A stretch of 63,781 bases of DNA from CAG-557 sp045540315 (GCA_045540315.1 JAZQHA010000012.1:1-63781), one strand, 5' to 3'; positions 41,697 through 51,057 are shown, counted from the first letter of the stretch. Notes: a model not told the origin generated them from the sequence alone. Numbers and translations: made by a program.

Positions 41697-42716
41697 TTGG
41701 GTGGTTACAAAACTAAATGGTTGGCATCTTTTTTTTCGCTTTTTTTCATTGTTTCTTTTACAATATCAGATTTTTCAGCAGCTGACGACAAGCCTATTTT
41801 ACCAGACTCTGCTGCGTCCCGTGAAACTATTCAACTTGATGTAGCGCTTGAAGATAAAAACGAGTCACAAATAAGCTCTCCAATTCAACTTGGGGTAGAT
41901 TCTGATAATATTACCGAACTTTCTCAGGAAAACGTTGCTGGTATAGAGTCGGAGTCGTCCAACAGTAAAAAGCAAAAGTCCAAAACAAATCGCTCAAAAC
42001 ACAAAACAAAGTTGAAACTAAACAAGACTGAAGATAGCACAAAAACATTACCTAAACCCGCAGCTGTCCCCGCCAGAAAGTCGTTACAGCCATTTTGCAA
42101 ACGTGGCATCGACGTATCTCGCCATAATAAAGAAATAAATTGGCAGGCAGTCAAAGACTCCGGCATAGAGTTTGCTATTCTTAGGACAAGTTATGGTTGG
42201 TCGGACTGGGAAAAGCAAACTGACCAACAACTAAAAAATAACATTGCAGGAGCAAAAGCCGCAGGAATCCCTATCGGCGCCTATCATTATAGTTACGCAA
42301 CAAATCCACAAGAAGCACTGCTTGAGGCTGATTTCTTCATTGACCGTTTACGCTGGACCCAGTGGGAGTACCCAGTATTTATCGACCTAGAAGATAAGTG
42401 CCAAAAAAATCTAACAAATGCACAGCGCACAGATATTATTTTAACATTTTTACAGCGTTTGCAAGAGGCCGGTTACTATACAGGTTTCTACACTTGCTTG
42501 AATTGGCAACGCTATATGCTTGATATGAATCGTTTAGGTGGCCATGAATTATGGATAGCTCATTGGCATCCAACATGCGGCTGTACTCGTCCTTACGGTA
42601 TATGGCAACACACAAGTAACGGTAGCGTGCCTGGAATCGACGGGCGTGTAGATTTAGACTTTTGTTACGTTGATTATCCATCCATTATAAAGAATTTGCA
42701 CCTAAACGGATTTTAA
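41697..42716 (+). CDS. Secreted GH25 muramidase (second copy)
   Basis: 339-aa GH25 lysozyme paralogous to the one at 13541. The signal peptide (WLASFFSLFFIVSFTISDFS) is followed by a linker of about 100 residues, acidic and then Lys/Ser-rich (SKKQKSKTNRSKHKTKLKLN), and the catalytic barrel: RGIDVSRHNKEINWQAVKDS, FIDLEDK (Asp-x-Glu) and HELWIAHWH, ending DYPSIIKNLHLNGF. The domain is very similar to the first copy while the linkers are unrelated; neither has a wall-binding module. TTG start with a weak site (AAAGTGGTG). Confidence 0.92.
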   Translation: MGGYKTKWLASFFSLFFIVSFTISDFSAADDKPILPDSAASRETIQLDVALEDKNESQISSPIQLGVDSDNITELSQENVAGIESESSNSKKQKSKTNRSKHKTKLKLNKTEDSTKTLPKPAAVPARKSLQPFCKRGIDVSRHNKEINWQAVKDSGIEFAILRTSYGWSDWEKQTDQQLKNNIAGAKAAGIPIGAYHYSYATNPQEALLEADFFIDRLRWTQWEYPVFIDLEDKCQKNLTNAQRTDIILTFLQRLQEAGYYTGFYTCLNWQRYMLDMNRLGGHELWIAHWHPTCGCTRPYGIWQHTSNGSVPGIDGRVDLDFCYVDYPSIIKNLHLNGF

Positions 42717-42774
42717 ACATCAAGCACACTACATATTCTGTTTTTAACGCTAATCGAATAAATTCTTATAAACG

Positions 42775-42825
42775 AAATGAACACCAATAAAGATACGAAT
42801 TGTATCAAAACTGGTGTTCATTTTT
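42775..42825. terminator. Terminator shared by GH25 and the tRNA gene
   Basis: AAATGAACACCA / TGGTGTTCATTT, a 12-bp stem enclosing a second small hairpin (GATAC/GTATC), followed by TTTT. An A-rich flank on the other side lets it act for the minus-strand tRNA too. Confidence 0.8.
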
Positions 42826-42902
42826 TGGTGGGCCATCAGGGACTTGAACCCCGGACCAACCGGTTATGAGCCGGTTGCTCTAACCAACTGAGCTAATGGC
42901 CC
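42826..42902 (-). tRNA. tRNA with CAT anticodon (Met, or Ile2 if modified)
   Basis: 77 nt with encoded CCA. The acceptor stem is GGGCCAT / ATGGCCC, the D arm TTAGCTCAGTTGGTTAGAGC, the anticodon stem ACCGG-CTCATAA-CCGGT and the T arm GGGGTTCAAGTCCC. It is not an initiator, since the acceptor begins with a normal G-C pair. CAT serves elongator Met, or Ile after lysidine modification; the sequence alone does not settle which. Confidence 0.93.
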
Positions 42903-42993
42903 AGCCTTATTCAGCTATAGTCTAATTATAATAATCAAAATCGCGCTTGTCAATAGGGGAATTAAAAAATGGCTGTATTGTCCATTCTCCACC

Positions 42994-43581
42994 TTATCTT
43001 TTTGTCACCGATGAAGTATTTCTTTCTCTCAAGTATGACGATTCTATATCCGCAATATGCAACTTAACTGCCAACGGATATTTTTCATAAGCCAATCCAA
43101 TTGAGAAATCTCCGCCTTTAGCTGCACTGTCAAAGCCACCCATATGCCAACGGATAGCCATAGCCTCTGCGGGTTTGAGGCGCATGAAACGCTCAACGAG
43201 AAATACTGATTTCTCTCCATGTCCAAAAGGAAAACTATCTTCAATCGCGTAAAAAGGTTGCTTCTCCCAGGCACCGGTAACTTCATTTTTAACATTTCTG
43301 GTTGAGACTTTATAAAACTGGGCCTTGCATAAATCGTGCAGCAAACCGCATATCGCAAAGCTTTCTTCTGTGTCAACGTCTTCATCAAAGTATTTTTCTC
43401 TCAACGTCTTATACACACTAACGCTGTGTTGAACTAAGCCACCTTCACAGGCACAATGATACTTTGTACTTGCTGGTGCCGTAAAAAAATCTGTCGTTGA
43501 CATCCAATTTAAAAGTTCTTCAGCGCCTTGCCTCTTAATATAGTTTTTATAAATATTTACAAACTCTTCTTGAAAGCTCAT
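42994..43581 (-). CDS. HD-domain hydrolase-like protein
   Basis: 195-aa protein with an HD metal-dependent phosphohydrolase domain: EGGLVQHSVSVYKTL supplies the first His, GLLHDLCKAQFY the HD pair, and FPFGHGEKS and IRWHMGG further ligands. Such stand-alone HD proteins occur widely in Firmicutes; the substrate (nucleotide or RNA end) is unknown. GGGAGGTAAAA precedes the ATG at 43581. It ends a run of minus-strand genes after ftsK, the MBL hydrolase and DUF3006. Confidence 0.85.
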   Translation of the reverse strand: MSFQEEFVNIYKNYIKRQGAEELLNWMSTTDFFTAPASTKYHCACEGGLVQHSVSVYKTLREKYFDEDVDTEESFAICGLLHDLCKAQFYKVSTRNVKNEVTGAWEKQPFYAIEDSFPFGHGEKSVFLVERFMRLKPAEAMAIRWHMGGFDSAAKGGDFSIGLAYEKYPLAVKLHIADIESSYLRERNTSSVTKR

Positions 43582-43601
43582 TTTTACCTCTCCCATGTTA
43601 C

Positions 43602-43826
43602 TTAATTTCTGTTAAAAAGTTTATTTTGCAAATTTAATATATTTTCTTTTCTGCGAGCAGTTTCAACCAAATCTACTATCCAAGCTCCATCAGAAGATAA
43701 TTTTAAAATGTCACCAGGCTTTGCACTTGGCGGCAATAACGCTCTGTCTATCTCGTGCAATCCCTCATCATCATCCTGACAAATCGCATAGTCATCCTCA
43801 AAATGGTCTATTGATAAAAAGTTCAT
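43602..43826 (-). CDS. DUF3006 protein
   Basis: 74-aa acidic protein. It fits DUF3006: a beta-rich start (FLSIDHFEDDYAICQDD) and the LLPPSAKPGDILKLSSDGAW turn, followed by a helical end (VETARRKENILNLQNKLF). DUF3006 genes typically sit next to ComEC-like metallo-beta-lactamase genes, as here. Its ATG overlaps the stop of that gene by four bases. Function unknown. Confidence 0.8.
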   Translation of the reverse strand: MNFLSIDHFEDDYAICQDDDEGLHEIDRALLPPSAKPGDILKLSSDGAWIVDLVETARRKENILNLQNKLFNRN

Positions 43827-44773
43827 CTATTTTTCTCCTTCTCGCAGAAAAATTTCAAATTATATCCGTCGGAAGCAATAACCACAGTCCCGTCAAGGTC
43901 TGTACGATAAGTTTTGATATTATTTTTCTTTAACCTGTCAATGATTTCCTTTTTGGGCAACTTACTTCTGTCCTCGCCAACAGAGATTACCGCATAAGCC
44001 GGCTGAACTTTATTTAAAAAGGCTTGGGTGCTCGAAGTTTTGCTGCCATGATGCCCAACCTTTAGAACATCCGCCTTAAGATTATATCCAGCAGCAATCA
44101 TGTCTCGCTCAGATTCTCTGCTAGCGTCGCCAGTGAAAAGGAAGCTTTTCTCCTTGTATGTAAGTTTAAGTACAACCGAGTTATTATTCATATTATCGTA
44201 TTGCTTAAGTGGCGCCAAAACGTCGACTTTCAAATTTCCGATATTAAAAGTTGAGCCTGGCTCTGGTTTACTAATTGACATATTTTTTCTATCAAGCGCT
44301 AATAGCAAACGTTCATATGATTTAAAAGTTGGTATCGTGTCTTCTTTTAAGTTCGGCATCATGAATTTTTTAACGCGTAGGTTTCTAACAATATGCGCCA
44401 TACAACCGACGTGGTCACTGTGTTGATGCGTCAAAACGAGAAAGTCAAGCTCCTTTATGTTACGTCTGCGTAGATATTCATAGACGCCCTTATGGATATC
44501 CGTCTCCCCCGCATCGATTAGAATATTTTTGCCCTCGCAAGTAATAAATATCGAGTCGGCTTTACCTACATCAATCACGTGCACCGACATCGGATAATCC
44601 TCTGCTTGTGAGGAAAAATCATTCACCGCACAAACGTCAAAAAGGCTATCCCAGACGGGAATTCCACGCTCTTGCAACAGTTGCACAACTCCGCTGAAAA
44701 AGACAACTAAAAGCGAAATAATCGATAAAACAAGATTTCTTTTATTGAGCTTATGTCTAAATTTATTTTTCAT
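43823..44773 (-). CDS. ComEC/Rec2-like metallo-beta-lactamase-fold hydrolase
   Basis: 316-aa protein with an N-terminal hydrophobic segment (LVLSIISLLVVFFSGVVQLL) and a metallo-beta-lactamase domain related to the C-terminus of ComEC: VHVIDVGKADSIFI, the metal motif LTHQHSDHVGCMAHIV, LLFTGDASRESERDM and VLKVGHHGSKTSSTQAFL. The ComEC transmembrane channel is absent, so it is probably a surface or exported nuclease or phosphodiesterase rather than a DNA-uptake channel. ATG at 44773 after GAGGAGA. Confidence 0.88.
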   Translation of the reverse strand: MKNKFRHKLNKRNLVLSIISLLVVFFSGVVQLLQERGIPVWDSLFDVCAVNDFSSQAEDYPMSVHVIDVGKADSIFITCEGKNILIDAGETDIHKGVYEYLRRRNIKELDFLVLTHQHSDHVGCMAHIVRNLRVKKFMMPNLKEDTIPTFKSYERLLLALDRKNMSISKPEPGSTFNIGNLKVDVLAPLKQYDNMNNNSVVLKLTYKEKSFLFTGDASRESERDMIAAGYNLKADVLKVGHHGSKTSSTQAFLNKVQPAYAVISVGEDRSKLPKKEIIDRLKKNNIKTYRTDLDGTVVIASDGYNLKFFCEKEKNR

Positions 44774-44787
44774 AATAATAAATCTCC

Positions 44788-47166
44788 TCAAAATTCGCTC
44801 GAGTTATTTCTTGCAAATGGATTTTGACGAACGAGCACTTGTCGTGGCTTTGATCCCTCATGCGGCCCAACTATTCCCATACGTTCCATCTCATCAATAA
44901 GCCTGCCTGCTCGCGCATAGCCTAATCTTAAACGCCTTTGTAGCAGTGATGTTGAAGCTTGTCCCACCTCGATTATGCAATTTATTGCTTCTTCCAACAT
45001 AGGATCTTGCTCACCGGAATCAGCTTTTTCCTCTTTAGAGGTGTCGAGTATTGCATTGCGCTCGATTTCCTCAATTACAGCCTGATCGTACTCGTTATTG
45101 CCGTTATTCTTGATAAAGCTCAAGACATTTTCGATTTCTTTATCCGTCAAGAAGCACCCTTGAACACGTCTTGGTTTTGAGGCTCCAATTGGCGAGAATA
45201 GCATATCCCCTCGACCAAGTAACTTTTCGGCGCCGCTTGAGTCTAAAATAGTTCTTGAGTCAATTTGCGATGAAACCGAGAGCGCGATTCTGCTTGGGAT
45301 ATTGGCCTTAATAACACCGGTGATAACATCAACAGAAGGGCGCTGCGTCGCGATAACAAGGTGCATTCCGGCAGCTCGTGCCATCTGTGCTAAGCGGCAA
45401 ATCGCATCTTCGACTTCATTTGGTGCAGCCATCATCAAGTCGGCCAACTCGTCGATAATTATAACAATTTGCGGCATCAACTCAAGTTTTTCCTCGTCGT
45501 CATTTGCGACACCAGCTTTTTGCCTACTCTTAACCAACTTATTATACGAAGTCAAATCACGCACGTTATTCTCCGCAAAAATATTATAGCGTTTTAACAT
45601 CTCCGTAACCGCCCAGTTAAGTGCTCCTGCGGCCTTTCTCGGGTCTGTAACCACCGGCACCAAGAGATGCGGGATACCGTTATAAATTCCCAACTCAACC
45701 ACCTTTGGATCCACCATCAAGAGGCGAACCTCATCGGGACTTGCCTTGTAGAGTAAACTGATAATAAACGAGTTGATACACACAGATTTACCTGAACCCG
45801 TCGAGCCTGCAATCAACAAGTGAGGCATCTTAGCAAGGTCTGCCACGGTTACATTTCCCGCAATGTCCTTACCCAAGATTACCGTCAACTTACTCGGCGA
45901 GTTAACAAACTCATCTGCACCAATTAATTCTCTCATTTTAACTATGCTGACGATTTTATTTGGAATTTCGATGCCAACTGCCGCCTTACCGGGAATAGGC
46001 GCCTCAATGCGAACTCCATATGCAGCCAAGTTAAGCGCGATGTCATCGGACAAGTTTGTTATTTTGCTTATCTTAACTCCCGCTGCCGGCTGCAACTCAT
46101 AGCGCGTAACTGCAGGTCCTCGACTTATGTCGACAATTTTAGTTTGCACCGAAAAGCTGTTTAACGTATCTACAAGCATTTGCCCATTAGTTTGCAGCTC
46201 GTGACGTATGTCGGTTTGATTTTGCTCCTTGGTCGCCTCCAGCAAGGACACTGGTGGATAATTATAAGCTCCTTCTTCCATGTTGTCTGGTGTTAATTTT
46301 ATCTCACTGGCTTCAAACTCTGCTGACTCGACTTTTTTCTTCTTGTTTCTCGCGATGAAGGCATCTGCAGCTTTCTCCGCAGAATCATCAATAAGACTCT
46401 CTTGAGCTGCTTTTTTGCCTCTTTTTTTCATTAAGGGTTCTTCCTCCGGAGTAGAGCTAGAAATCACCGGATGTTCTGGCAAAGCTTCTTTTCTTTTGGT
46501 CTCAGTTAGGGCGTCTATTTTGCGACGAAGAACGTATTTTTTAAAGGCACTCACGACTAAGTGGCCAAGTTTCCTCGCCCAGGAATACAACGTAGAAAGG
46601 CTATTTTCCGTAAGCAACATAATGGCCACAAATAACAGAAGCACTACAATTATTATTGCGCCAGCAGTACCAAACATAGACACAAACGGAACTCCTAGAA
46701 TTCCGCTAAATAAGCCCGCCCCTTTATTTTGAATGCCTCTTTTATAGAGCTCTGCTAAAACTTGAAAATAATTTAACCCCGAAAAAACAGCCTTATCTTC
46801 GCACAAGTAAACGAAAGTACATGCGAGGAAAATTATCACCGCCGAGAGTATAATCTTCAAGCTACCTTTTTGCTTTGGCTGCGGTCGCACGAGCATGCTT
46901 GAAACCAAAAAAAGCAGCACTGACCAGGTTCCCGCAAGACCTCCGAGTAGACCTAAAATAAAATCATGTAATGCCAACCACACATTTTCGCCCTTTATTA
47001 AAACTAAAAATAAAAAAAATATCGCAAAAGCAAAAACAATAATAGCTAAAACCTGATTATTTATTTTTAAAGTTTCTGATGAATCAGATTTTTTTGCCCT
47101 GCTTTGCGTAGTTTTTGTTCTTGTTTTTAAATTCCCTTTTGTCTTAGTTTTTTTTGGCTCGGACAA
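44788..47166 (-). CDS. ftsK: DNA translocase FtsK/SpoIIIE
   Basis: 792-aa hexameric DNA pump that clears chromosomes from the septum. About four N-terminal transmembrane helices are followed by a charged linker, then the motor: Walker A IAGSTGSGKSVCINSFIISL, Walker B IVIIIDELADLMMAAP, ATQRPSVDVITGVIKANIPS. The C-terminal gamma winged helix (STSLLQRRLRLGYARAGRLI) reads the polar DNA motifs. TTG at 47166 is used, with AGAGGTG just upstream. FtsK and SpoIIIE cannot be told apart from sequence here. Confidence 0.94.
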   Translation of the reverse strand: MSEPKKTKTKGNLKTRTKTTQSRAKKSDSSETLKINNQVLAIIVFAFAIFFLFLVLIKGENVWLALHDFILGLLGGLAGTWSVLLFLVSSMLVRPQPKQKGSLKIILSAVIIFLACTFVYLCEDKAVFSGLNYFQVLAELYKRGIQNKGAGLFSGILGVPFVSMFGTAGAIIIVVLLLFVAIMLLTENSLSTLYSWARKLGHLVVSAFKKYVLRRKIDALTETKRKEALPEHPVISSSTPEEEPLMKKRGKKAAQESLIDDSAEKAADAFIARNKKKKVESAEFEASEIKLTPDNMEEGAYNYPPVSLLEATKEQNQTDIRHELQTNGQMLVDTLNSFSVQTKIVDISRGPAVTRYELQPAAGVKISKITNLSDDIALNLAAYGVRIEAPIPGKAAVGIEIPNKIVSIVKMRELIGADEFVNSPSKLTVILGKDIAGNVTVADLAKMPHLLIAGSTGSGKSVCINSFIISLLYKASPDEVRLLMVDPKVVELGIYNGIPHLLVPVVTDPRKAAGALNWAVTEMLKRYNIFAENNVRDLTSYNKLVKSRQKAGVANDDEEKLELMPQIVIIIDELADLMMAAPNEVEDAICRLAQMARAAGMHLVIATQRPSVDVITGVIKANIPSRIALSVSSQIDSRTILDSSGAEKLLGRGDMLFSPIGASKPRRVQGCFLTDKEIENVLSFIKNNGNNEYDQAVIEEIERNAILDTSKEEKADSGEQDPMLEEAINCIIEVGQASTSLLQRRLRLGYARAGRLIDEMERMGIVGPHEGSKPRQVLVRQNPFARNNSSEF

Positions 47167-47230
47167 GAATATCACCTCTTAGTCTCATTATACCAAAAAA
47201 TAGGTCCAGACACCATATTTATTTCCTCTC

Positions 47231-47417
47231 TGGAGTGCCTAAAGCAAATACCGCAGCGCGCAGCGCCGCGAGGCGCCGAATGCCCTAAAGGGCATTCGGC
47301 TAGTCCAAAGCGCAACAAGTTGGGCTTTGGACCACAACGAAAATAAATATTTATTTTCGTTGGCCTCGCGGCCCAAGCAGCAAGCCTCAAAAAAAGATAG
47401 CAAATAGAGGCACTCCC
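47231..47417 (-). repeat. Cloverleaf repeat element E9
   Basis: Termini GGAGTGCCT (47232-47240) / AGGCACTCC (47408-47416). Outer stem 47265-47274 / 47363-47372, exact. GC-rich arm 47275-47300, mixed arm 47303-47332, AT-rich arm 47335-47362. Arms and most of the flanks match E11 and E12 read on the other strand. It lies between the divergent ftsK and alsT genes. Confidence 0.9.
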
Positions 47418-47502
47418 TTTTCCATCTGGGTTTATAGTTGATTGAATTTTATTCACTGGTCATGCATAACATTTATAAAAAATATCCCCGGAGGACACTA
47501 AA

Positions 47503-48894
47503 GTGGATTTTATCTTCGACTGCATTGAAAAAATAAATAATGTTGTTAACGCTATTGTTTGGGGCCCTTTAATGCTGACTTTAATTATGTTTGTCGGCGT
47601 CATGTTTAGTATTAGACTAAAATTTTTTCAACTGTATAACGTCAAATTATGGTTCAAGCAAACTTTTGGAAGTTTAGTTAATATAAAAAAAATAAAACGC
47701 ACACAAGACGGCATAACACCATTTCAAGCCGTGAGTACAGCACTTGCAAGTGCAATTGGCACAGGTAATGTTGTTGGTGTTGCAACGGCCATTACACTTG
47801 GTGGTCCAGGGGCAGTTTTTTGGATGTGGGTAGCTGCATTCTTTGGTATGATGACCACATTTGCGGAAAATGTTCTAGGTGTTAAATATCGAGCAACTAA
47901 TGCAAACGGCGAAAACGTTGGCGGGCCGATGTACTACATCGAAAAAGGTCTTCACCAACATTGGTTAGCTTGTTTTTTTGCTATTGCATGTATTCTAGCC
48001 TCTTTTGGCATGGGCAACATGACACAAGCAAATTCTATTGCTGCATCTCTTAAAAAAAGTTTCAATTTTTCTCCATCGATTACAGGACTTGTTCTTGCGG
48101 TAGTAATCGGATTTATTATTCTCGGTGGAGTTCAACGCATTTCGCAAGTTAGCGAGAGAATTGTTCCTTTCATGACGATTTTTTACATTGCAGGCGGACT
48201 TGTTGTCATTGCAGCGAATGCAAACAAGTTACCTTCCGTATTAATTGATATTATTTCTGGAGCATTTAGCCTAAAGGCTGCAGGTGGAGGAGCTACAGGT
48301 TTTGTTATGTCCACTGCAATAAAATATGGTATTTCCCGTGGTGTTTTCTCAAACGAGGCAGGTTTAGGAAGCTCTCCAATAGTTCATGCTGCTAGTAATG
48401 AAAAAGACCCCATCATACAAGGAATGTGGGGCATTTTTCAAGTTTTTGTGGATACTATCTTGGTCTGTAGCATAACAGCTTTTTGCATATTAACTTCTGG
48501 CGTTATTCCCGAGGATAAAGATGGCGCTATGCTTAGCGTTCAGGCTTTTAGTTCAGTCTTTGGCAACGCTGGAGAAAAATTTGTGGCCATATCAATTTCA
48601 CTGTTTGCCTTTGCAACCATTGTTGGTTGGTCGTACTACGGCGAGCGCTGCGTGGAATATCTCACCAGTCGTAAAAATATCGTCATATACAAAGCTGTAT
48701 ATATTTTATTTGTATTATTCGGCTCTGTAATGAAACTTGATTTAGTTTGGAGCATTTCCGATACATTTAATGGCTTAATGGCTTTTCCCAACTTAATCGC
48801 GTTGATATTTTTATCTGGCGAAGTGGTAACGGAAGTCAAAAGATATATTGCATCAAAAACAAAGTGTCATACTTTCAAAAAACCACTTTGTTAA
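47503..48894 (+). CDS. Sodium:alanine symporter (AGCS family)
   Basis: 463-aa membrane transporter of the AGCS family (AlsT/DagA-like), importing alanine or glycine with Na+. About ten or eleven transmembrane helices; the family signature is visible as GTGNVVGVATAITLGGPGAV followed by FWMWVAAFFGMMTTFAENVL, and later FSNEAGLGSSPIVHAAS. GTG start after CGGAGGA. Its last 20 bases overlap the convergent Tim44-like gene. Confidence 0.93.
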   Translation: MDFIFDCIEKINNVVNAIVWGPLMLTLIMFVGVMFSIRLKFFQLYNVKLWFKQTFGSLVNIKKIKRTQDGITPFQAVSTALASAIGTGNVVGVATAITLGGPGAVFWMWVAAFFGMMTTFAENVLGVKYRATNANGENVGGPMYYIEKGLHQHWLACFFAIACILASFGMGNMTQANSIAASLKKSFNFSPSITGLVLAVVIGFIILGGVQRISQVSERIVPFMTIFYIAGGLVVIAANANKLPSVLIDIISGAFSLKAAGGGATGFVMSTAIKYGISRGVFSNEAGLGSSPIVHAASNEKDPIIQGMWGIFQVFVDTILVCSITAFCILTSGVIPEDKDGAMLSVQAFSSVFGNAGEKFVAISISLFAFATIVGWSYYGERCVEYLTSRKNIVIYKAVYILFVLFGSVMKLDLVWSISDTFNGLMAFPNLIALIFLSGEVVTEVKRYIASKTKCHTFKKPLC

Positions 48895-49648
48895 ACTCAT
48901 TTTTCTGCAATATTTTGCCAAGCACCCACTCACCTTTTTCATTTTTTCTAAACAACCAGTACTCAACAAACGATTTGCGTACAGTCGACCCGTCAACCAT
49001 TTCATTCTCGGCAAAATCCAGAACATAATCGACCATTTGTCCCTTGAGGTATACCCAAAGATATTCACCATTATTGTTGTACCACGATATGGGGTATGCG
49101 TTAAGCAGCTTTATATCTTTCATAATATTTTTCTTGTTAGCATATTTTTGCCAGTTGAGTTTACTTTGAAAATTTTGTAATAACTCTGGTGTCATATAGT
49201 TGGTTGCCTCATCCATATTACCGCTGGCCCATGCATTTTGTATAACAAAATATGAAGAAGATATCCGATTGCTTAACTCCTGATAGTTTATTCCATTATT
49301 TTGAAGTAGCCGCTTAACTTTTGATTTTGCAATTAATCTACGAATGAGGGAAATAAATTTATACGGTTGAGCAATAAAAAAAAATATTCCTATACCTATT
49401 ATCACAATAAACCAGTTGCCGTAAGAGCGACCGCCATAATAATGGTAACGGTCACGGTCTCGATAGTAATAATCATCGTAATAACCGGAGCGACCGCCAA
49501 CTCCAAAATATATTCCACCAGAAGATTCTGAATTTGATGAACTACCACTACTAGCGCTACCGCCACCAGCTCTTGCAAAAACTTCTTTATTATTGACTGA
49601 AAACAAAACGCCTAATATTAATGTTAAAAGTGCTAAATATTTCCTCAC
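48875..49648 (-). CDS. Tim44-like domain membrane protein
   Basis: 257-aa protein: signal peptide, a Gly/Ser-rich stretch (ARAGGGSASSGSSS), a Tyr/Arg/Asp-rich segment (YYDDYYYRDRDRYHYY), one transmembrane helix (WFIVIIGIGIFFFIAQPY) and a C-terminal Tim44-like domain (MDEATNYMTPELLQNFQSKL, LLNAYPISWYNNNGEYLWVY, EYWLFRKNEKGEWVLGKI). Bacterial members are of unknown function. GTG at 49648 with GGAGGA 5 nt upstream. The 3' end overlaps alsT, so the two mRNAs are complementary at their ends. Confidence 0.85.
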   Translation of the reverse strand: MRKYLALLTLILGVLFSVNNKEVFARAGGGSASSGSSSNSESSGGIYFGVGGRSGYYDDYYYRDRDRYHYYGGRSYGNWFIVIIGIGIFFFIAQPYKFISLIRRLIAKSKVKRLLQNNGINYQELSNRISSSYFVIQNAWASGNMDEATNYMTPELLQNFQSKLNWQKYANKKNIMKDIKLLNAYPISWYNNNGEYLWVYLKGQMVDYVLDFAENEMVDGSTVRKSFVEYWLFRKNEKGEWVLGKILQKNEFNKVVF

Positions 49649-49726
49649 TATATTTTCCTCCAGCAAATTTTATTCATTTAATTATAACATAATTTTATAT
49701 TAGTTTCAACACTATTCAACAATAAT

Positions 49727-49918
49727 CGGCGTCCTATTTAACATCTTTCTTCGGTTTCGCCGCTCTGGCCGCGAGGCCAAAGAAAATAAATTTTTTTATT
49801 TTCTTTGTGGTCCCAAGCACAACTGTGTTGAGCTTGGGACTAGCAGAAGGTCCTCACAGGACCTTCTGCGCCTCGCGGCGCTGTGGCGGCAGTATAACGA
49901 TATCCCGGTACATGTATG
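49727..49918 (+). repeat. Cloverleaf repeat element E10
   Basis: Outer stem 49768-49777 / 49870-49879, exact. The AT-rich arm is 13 bp (49778-49807), the mixed arm 9 bp plus an inner 4 bp (49810-49840), and the GC-rich arm a perfect 12 bp with a CAC loop (49843-49869). In the GC-rich arm the usual GCCGAA/TTCGGC is GCAGAA/TTCTGC, a paired change. The terminal repeats are decayed. Confidence 0.87.
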
Positions 49919-49933
49919 AGTATTTTCTATAAA

Positions 49934-49966
49934 TAAAAAAATCCCACAGATAAAAGTCTATGGGAC
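49934..49966 (-). terminator. azlCD terminator
   Basis: Minus-strand TCCCATAGA / TCTGTGGGA, a 9-bp stem with one wobble pair, followed by seven T. Confidence 0.8.
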
Positions 49967-50003
49967 TTAATCGCAACATTAACTTAGATAACTTTGCAAG
50001 GTA

Positions 50004-50315
50004 TTACAAATGCAACATCATCGATACGTATGTGACAACCGTAGCGACAGATAAAACAACGACTAAACTTTGCTCAAAGTAAGCTAAAACCACCGCTACT
50101 ATAAAGCCTAAAATACCCGGAATTAACCCGTATGATGCCCTAAAAACCTCAGGGATGAGCATTGAAGTTAAGACCGCATATGGCAGATAAGCCAATAAAG
50201 AGCGTATAAATTTATTTTGTATTTGTTTTTTACAAAAAATAAACGGTAACATTCTGGTAAAATACGTTGTTACGAATAGAATTAATACACAAACCCAAAC
50301 ATATGTATTACTCAT
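50004..50315 (-). CDS. azlD: Branched-chain amino acid exporter small subunit AzlD
   Basis: 103-aa AzlD-family membrane protein with about four helices. The segments YFTRMLPFIFCKKQIQNKFI and RSLLAYLPYAVLTSMLIPEV are typical. With AzlC it forms an exporter for branched-chain amino acids or analogues. ATG at 50315 after GAGGAGG; it overlaps the azlC stop, so the two are coupled. Three further in-frame starts lie upstream inside azlC and are not preferred. Confidence 0.9.
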   Translation of the reverse strand: MSNTYVWVCVLILFVTTYFTRMLPFIFCKKQIQNKFIRSLLAYLPYAVLTSMLIPEVFRASYGLIPGILGFIVAVVLAYFEQSLVVVLSVATVVTYVSMMLHL

Positions 50316-51057
50316 TAATTTCATCCTCCTCGCTGTCATTAACCGGCCAAATGCATGCAGCAACACATGCACTAAATATCGCGCCAAAAACTAAAATCCA
50401 AGAAGATGCTGAGCGTCCCATCCAGCCTACTAAAATATCGTTGATAGGCTTAATGCCTTGCAAAATATAACTTATCAAACCGGATAAAATAGCAGTAAAC
50501 AACACAGGTCTTGAATGTTTCATTGCAGGAACTACAGCAGCAATTAACATAGCATAGAGAGACATTCCCATGGCGATACAAACATCTTGCGGAACCAAAG
50601 TAGTTGCAAAAAGACCTACAAGAGTTCCAACTCCCCAGGCAAAATACGGGAACGACATAACTCCAAGAAAATAGTCGCCAGAGATTCTTCCTTCTCTCCT
50701 AATAGTAAGAGCAAAAATCTCATCAGTGTTTCCCATTGCTATAACCAGCCGTTTCCATAAGCTCACGTTTGCTTCCAAGCGTTGAGCCATAGCCACCGAA
50801 AGCACTATATTTCTAAGGTTGATAACTAAAAGCGCAACAAAAATACTTGCATAAGCAGCACTTTCCAACATCAAAGCCATTGTGGTCATCAAGCCCACAC
50901 CAGTAAAACTCAACATGGATGCCACCATCGTAGATAAAAACTTAAATCCACCAGTTGCAGCATTCACACCCAATGAAAAAGCAAGCGGTAAATAACCTAA
51001 TCCAATCGGAAAGCCTTCTTTTAGGCCTTCTTTAAATAAAGACTTTTTATTGCTCAT
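50308..51057 (-). CDS. azlC: Branched-chain amino acid exporter large subunit AzlC
   Basis: 249-aa AzlC-family membrane protein with about seven helices. It starts KEGLKEGFPIGLGYLPLAFS and has LLVINLRNIVLSVAMAQRLE and GDYFLGVMSFPYFAWGVGTL, characteristic of the family. GGGAGGAATA precedes the ATG. The C-terminus is acidic (NDSEEDEINE) and overlaps azlD. No regulator is beside it. Confidence 0.92.
   Translation of the reverse strand: MSNKKSLFKEGLKEGFPIGLGYLPLAFSLGVNAATGGFKFLSTMVASMLSFTGVGLMTTMALMLESAAYASIFVALLVINLRNIVLSVAMAQRLEANVSLWKRLVIAMGNTDEIFALTIRREGRISGDYFLGVMSFPYFAWGVGTLVGLFATTLVPQDVCIAMGMSLYAMLIAAVVPAMKHSRPVLFTAILSGLISYILQGIKPINDILVGWMGRSASSWILVFGAIFSACVAACIWPVNDSEEDEINE

Noticed and set aside
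47172..47456. A 94-codon reading frame through element E9
   Set aside because: It runs through the hairpins of the repeat, has no ribosome site and no family resemblance. Similar frames cross E4 and E11 by chance.
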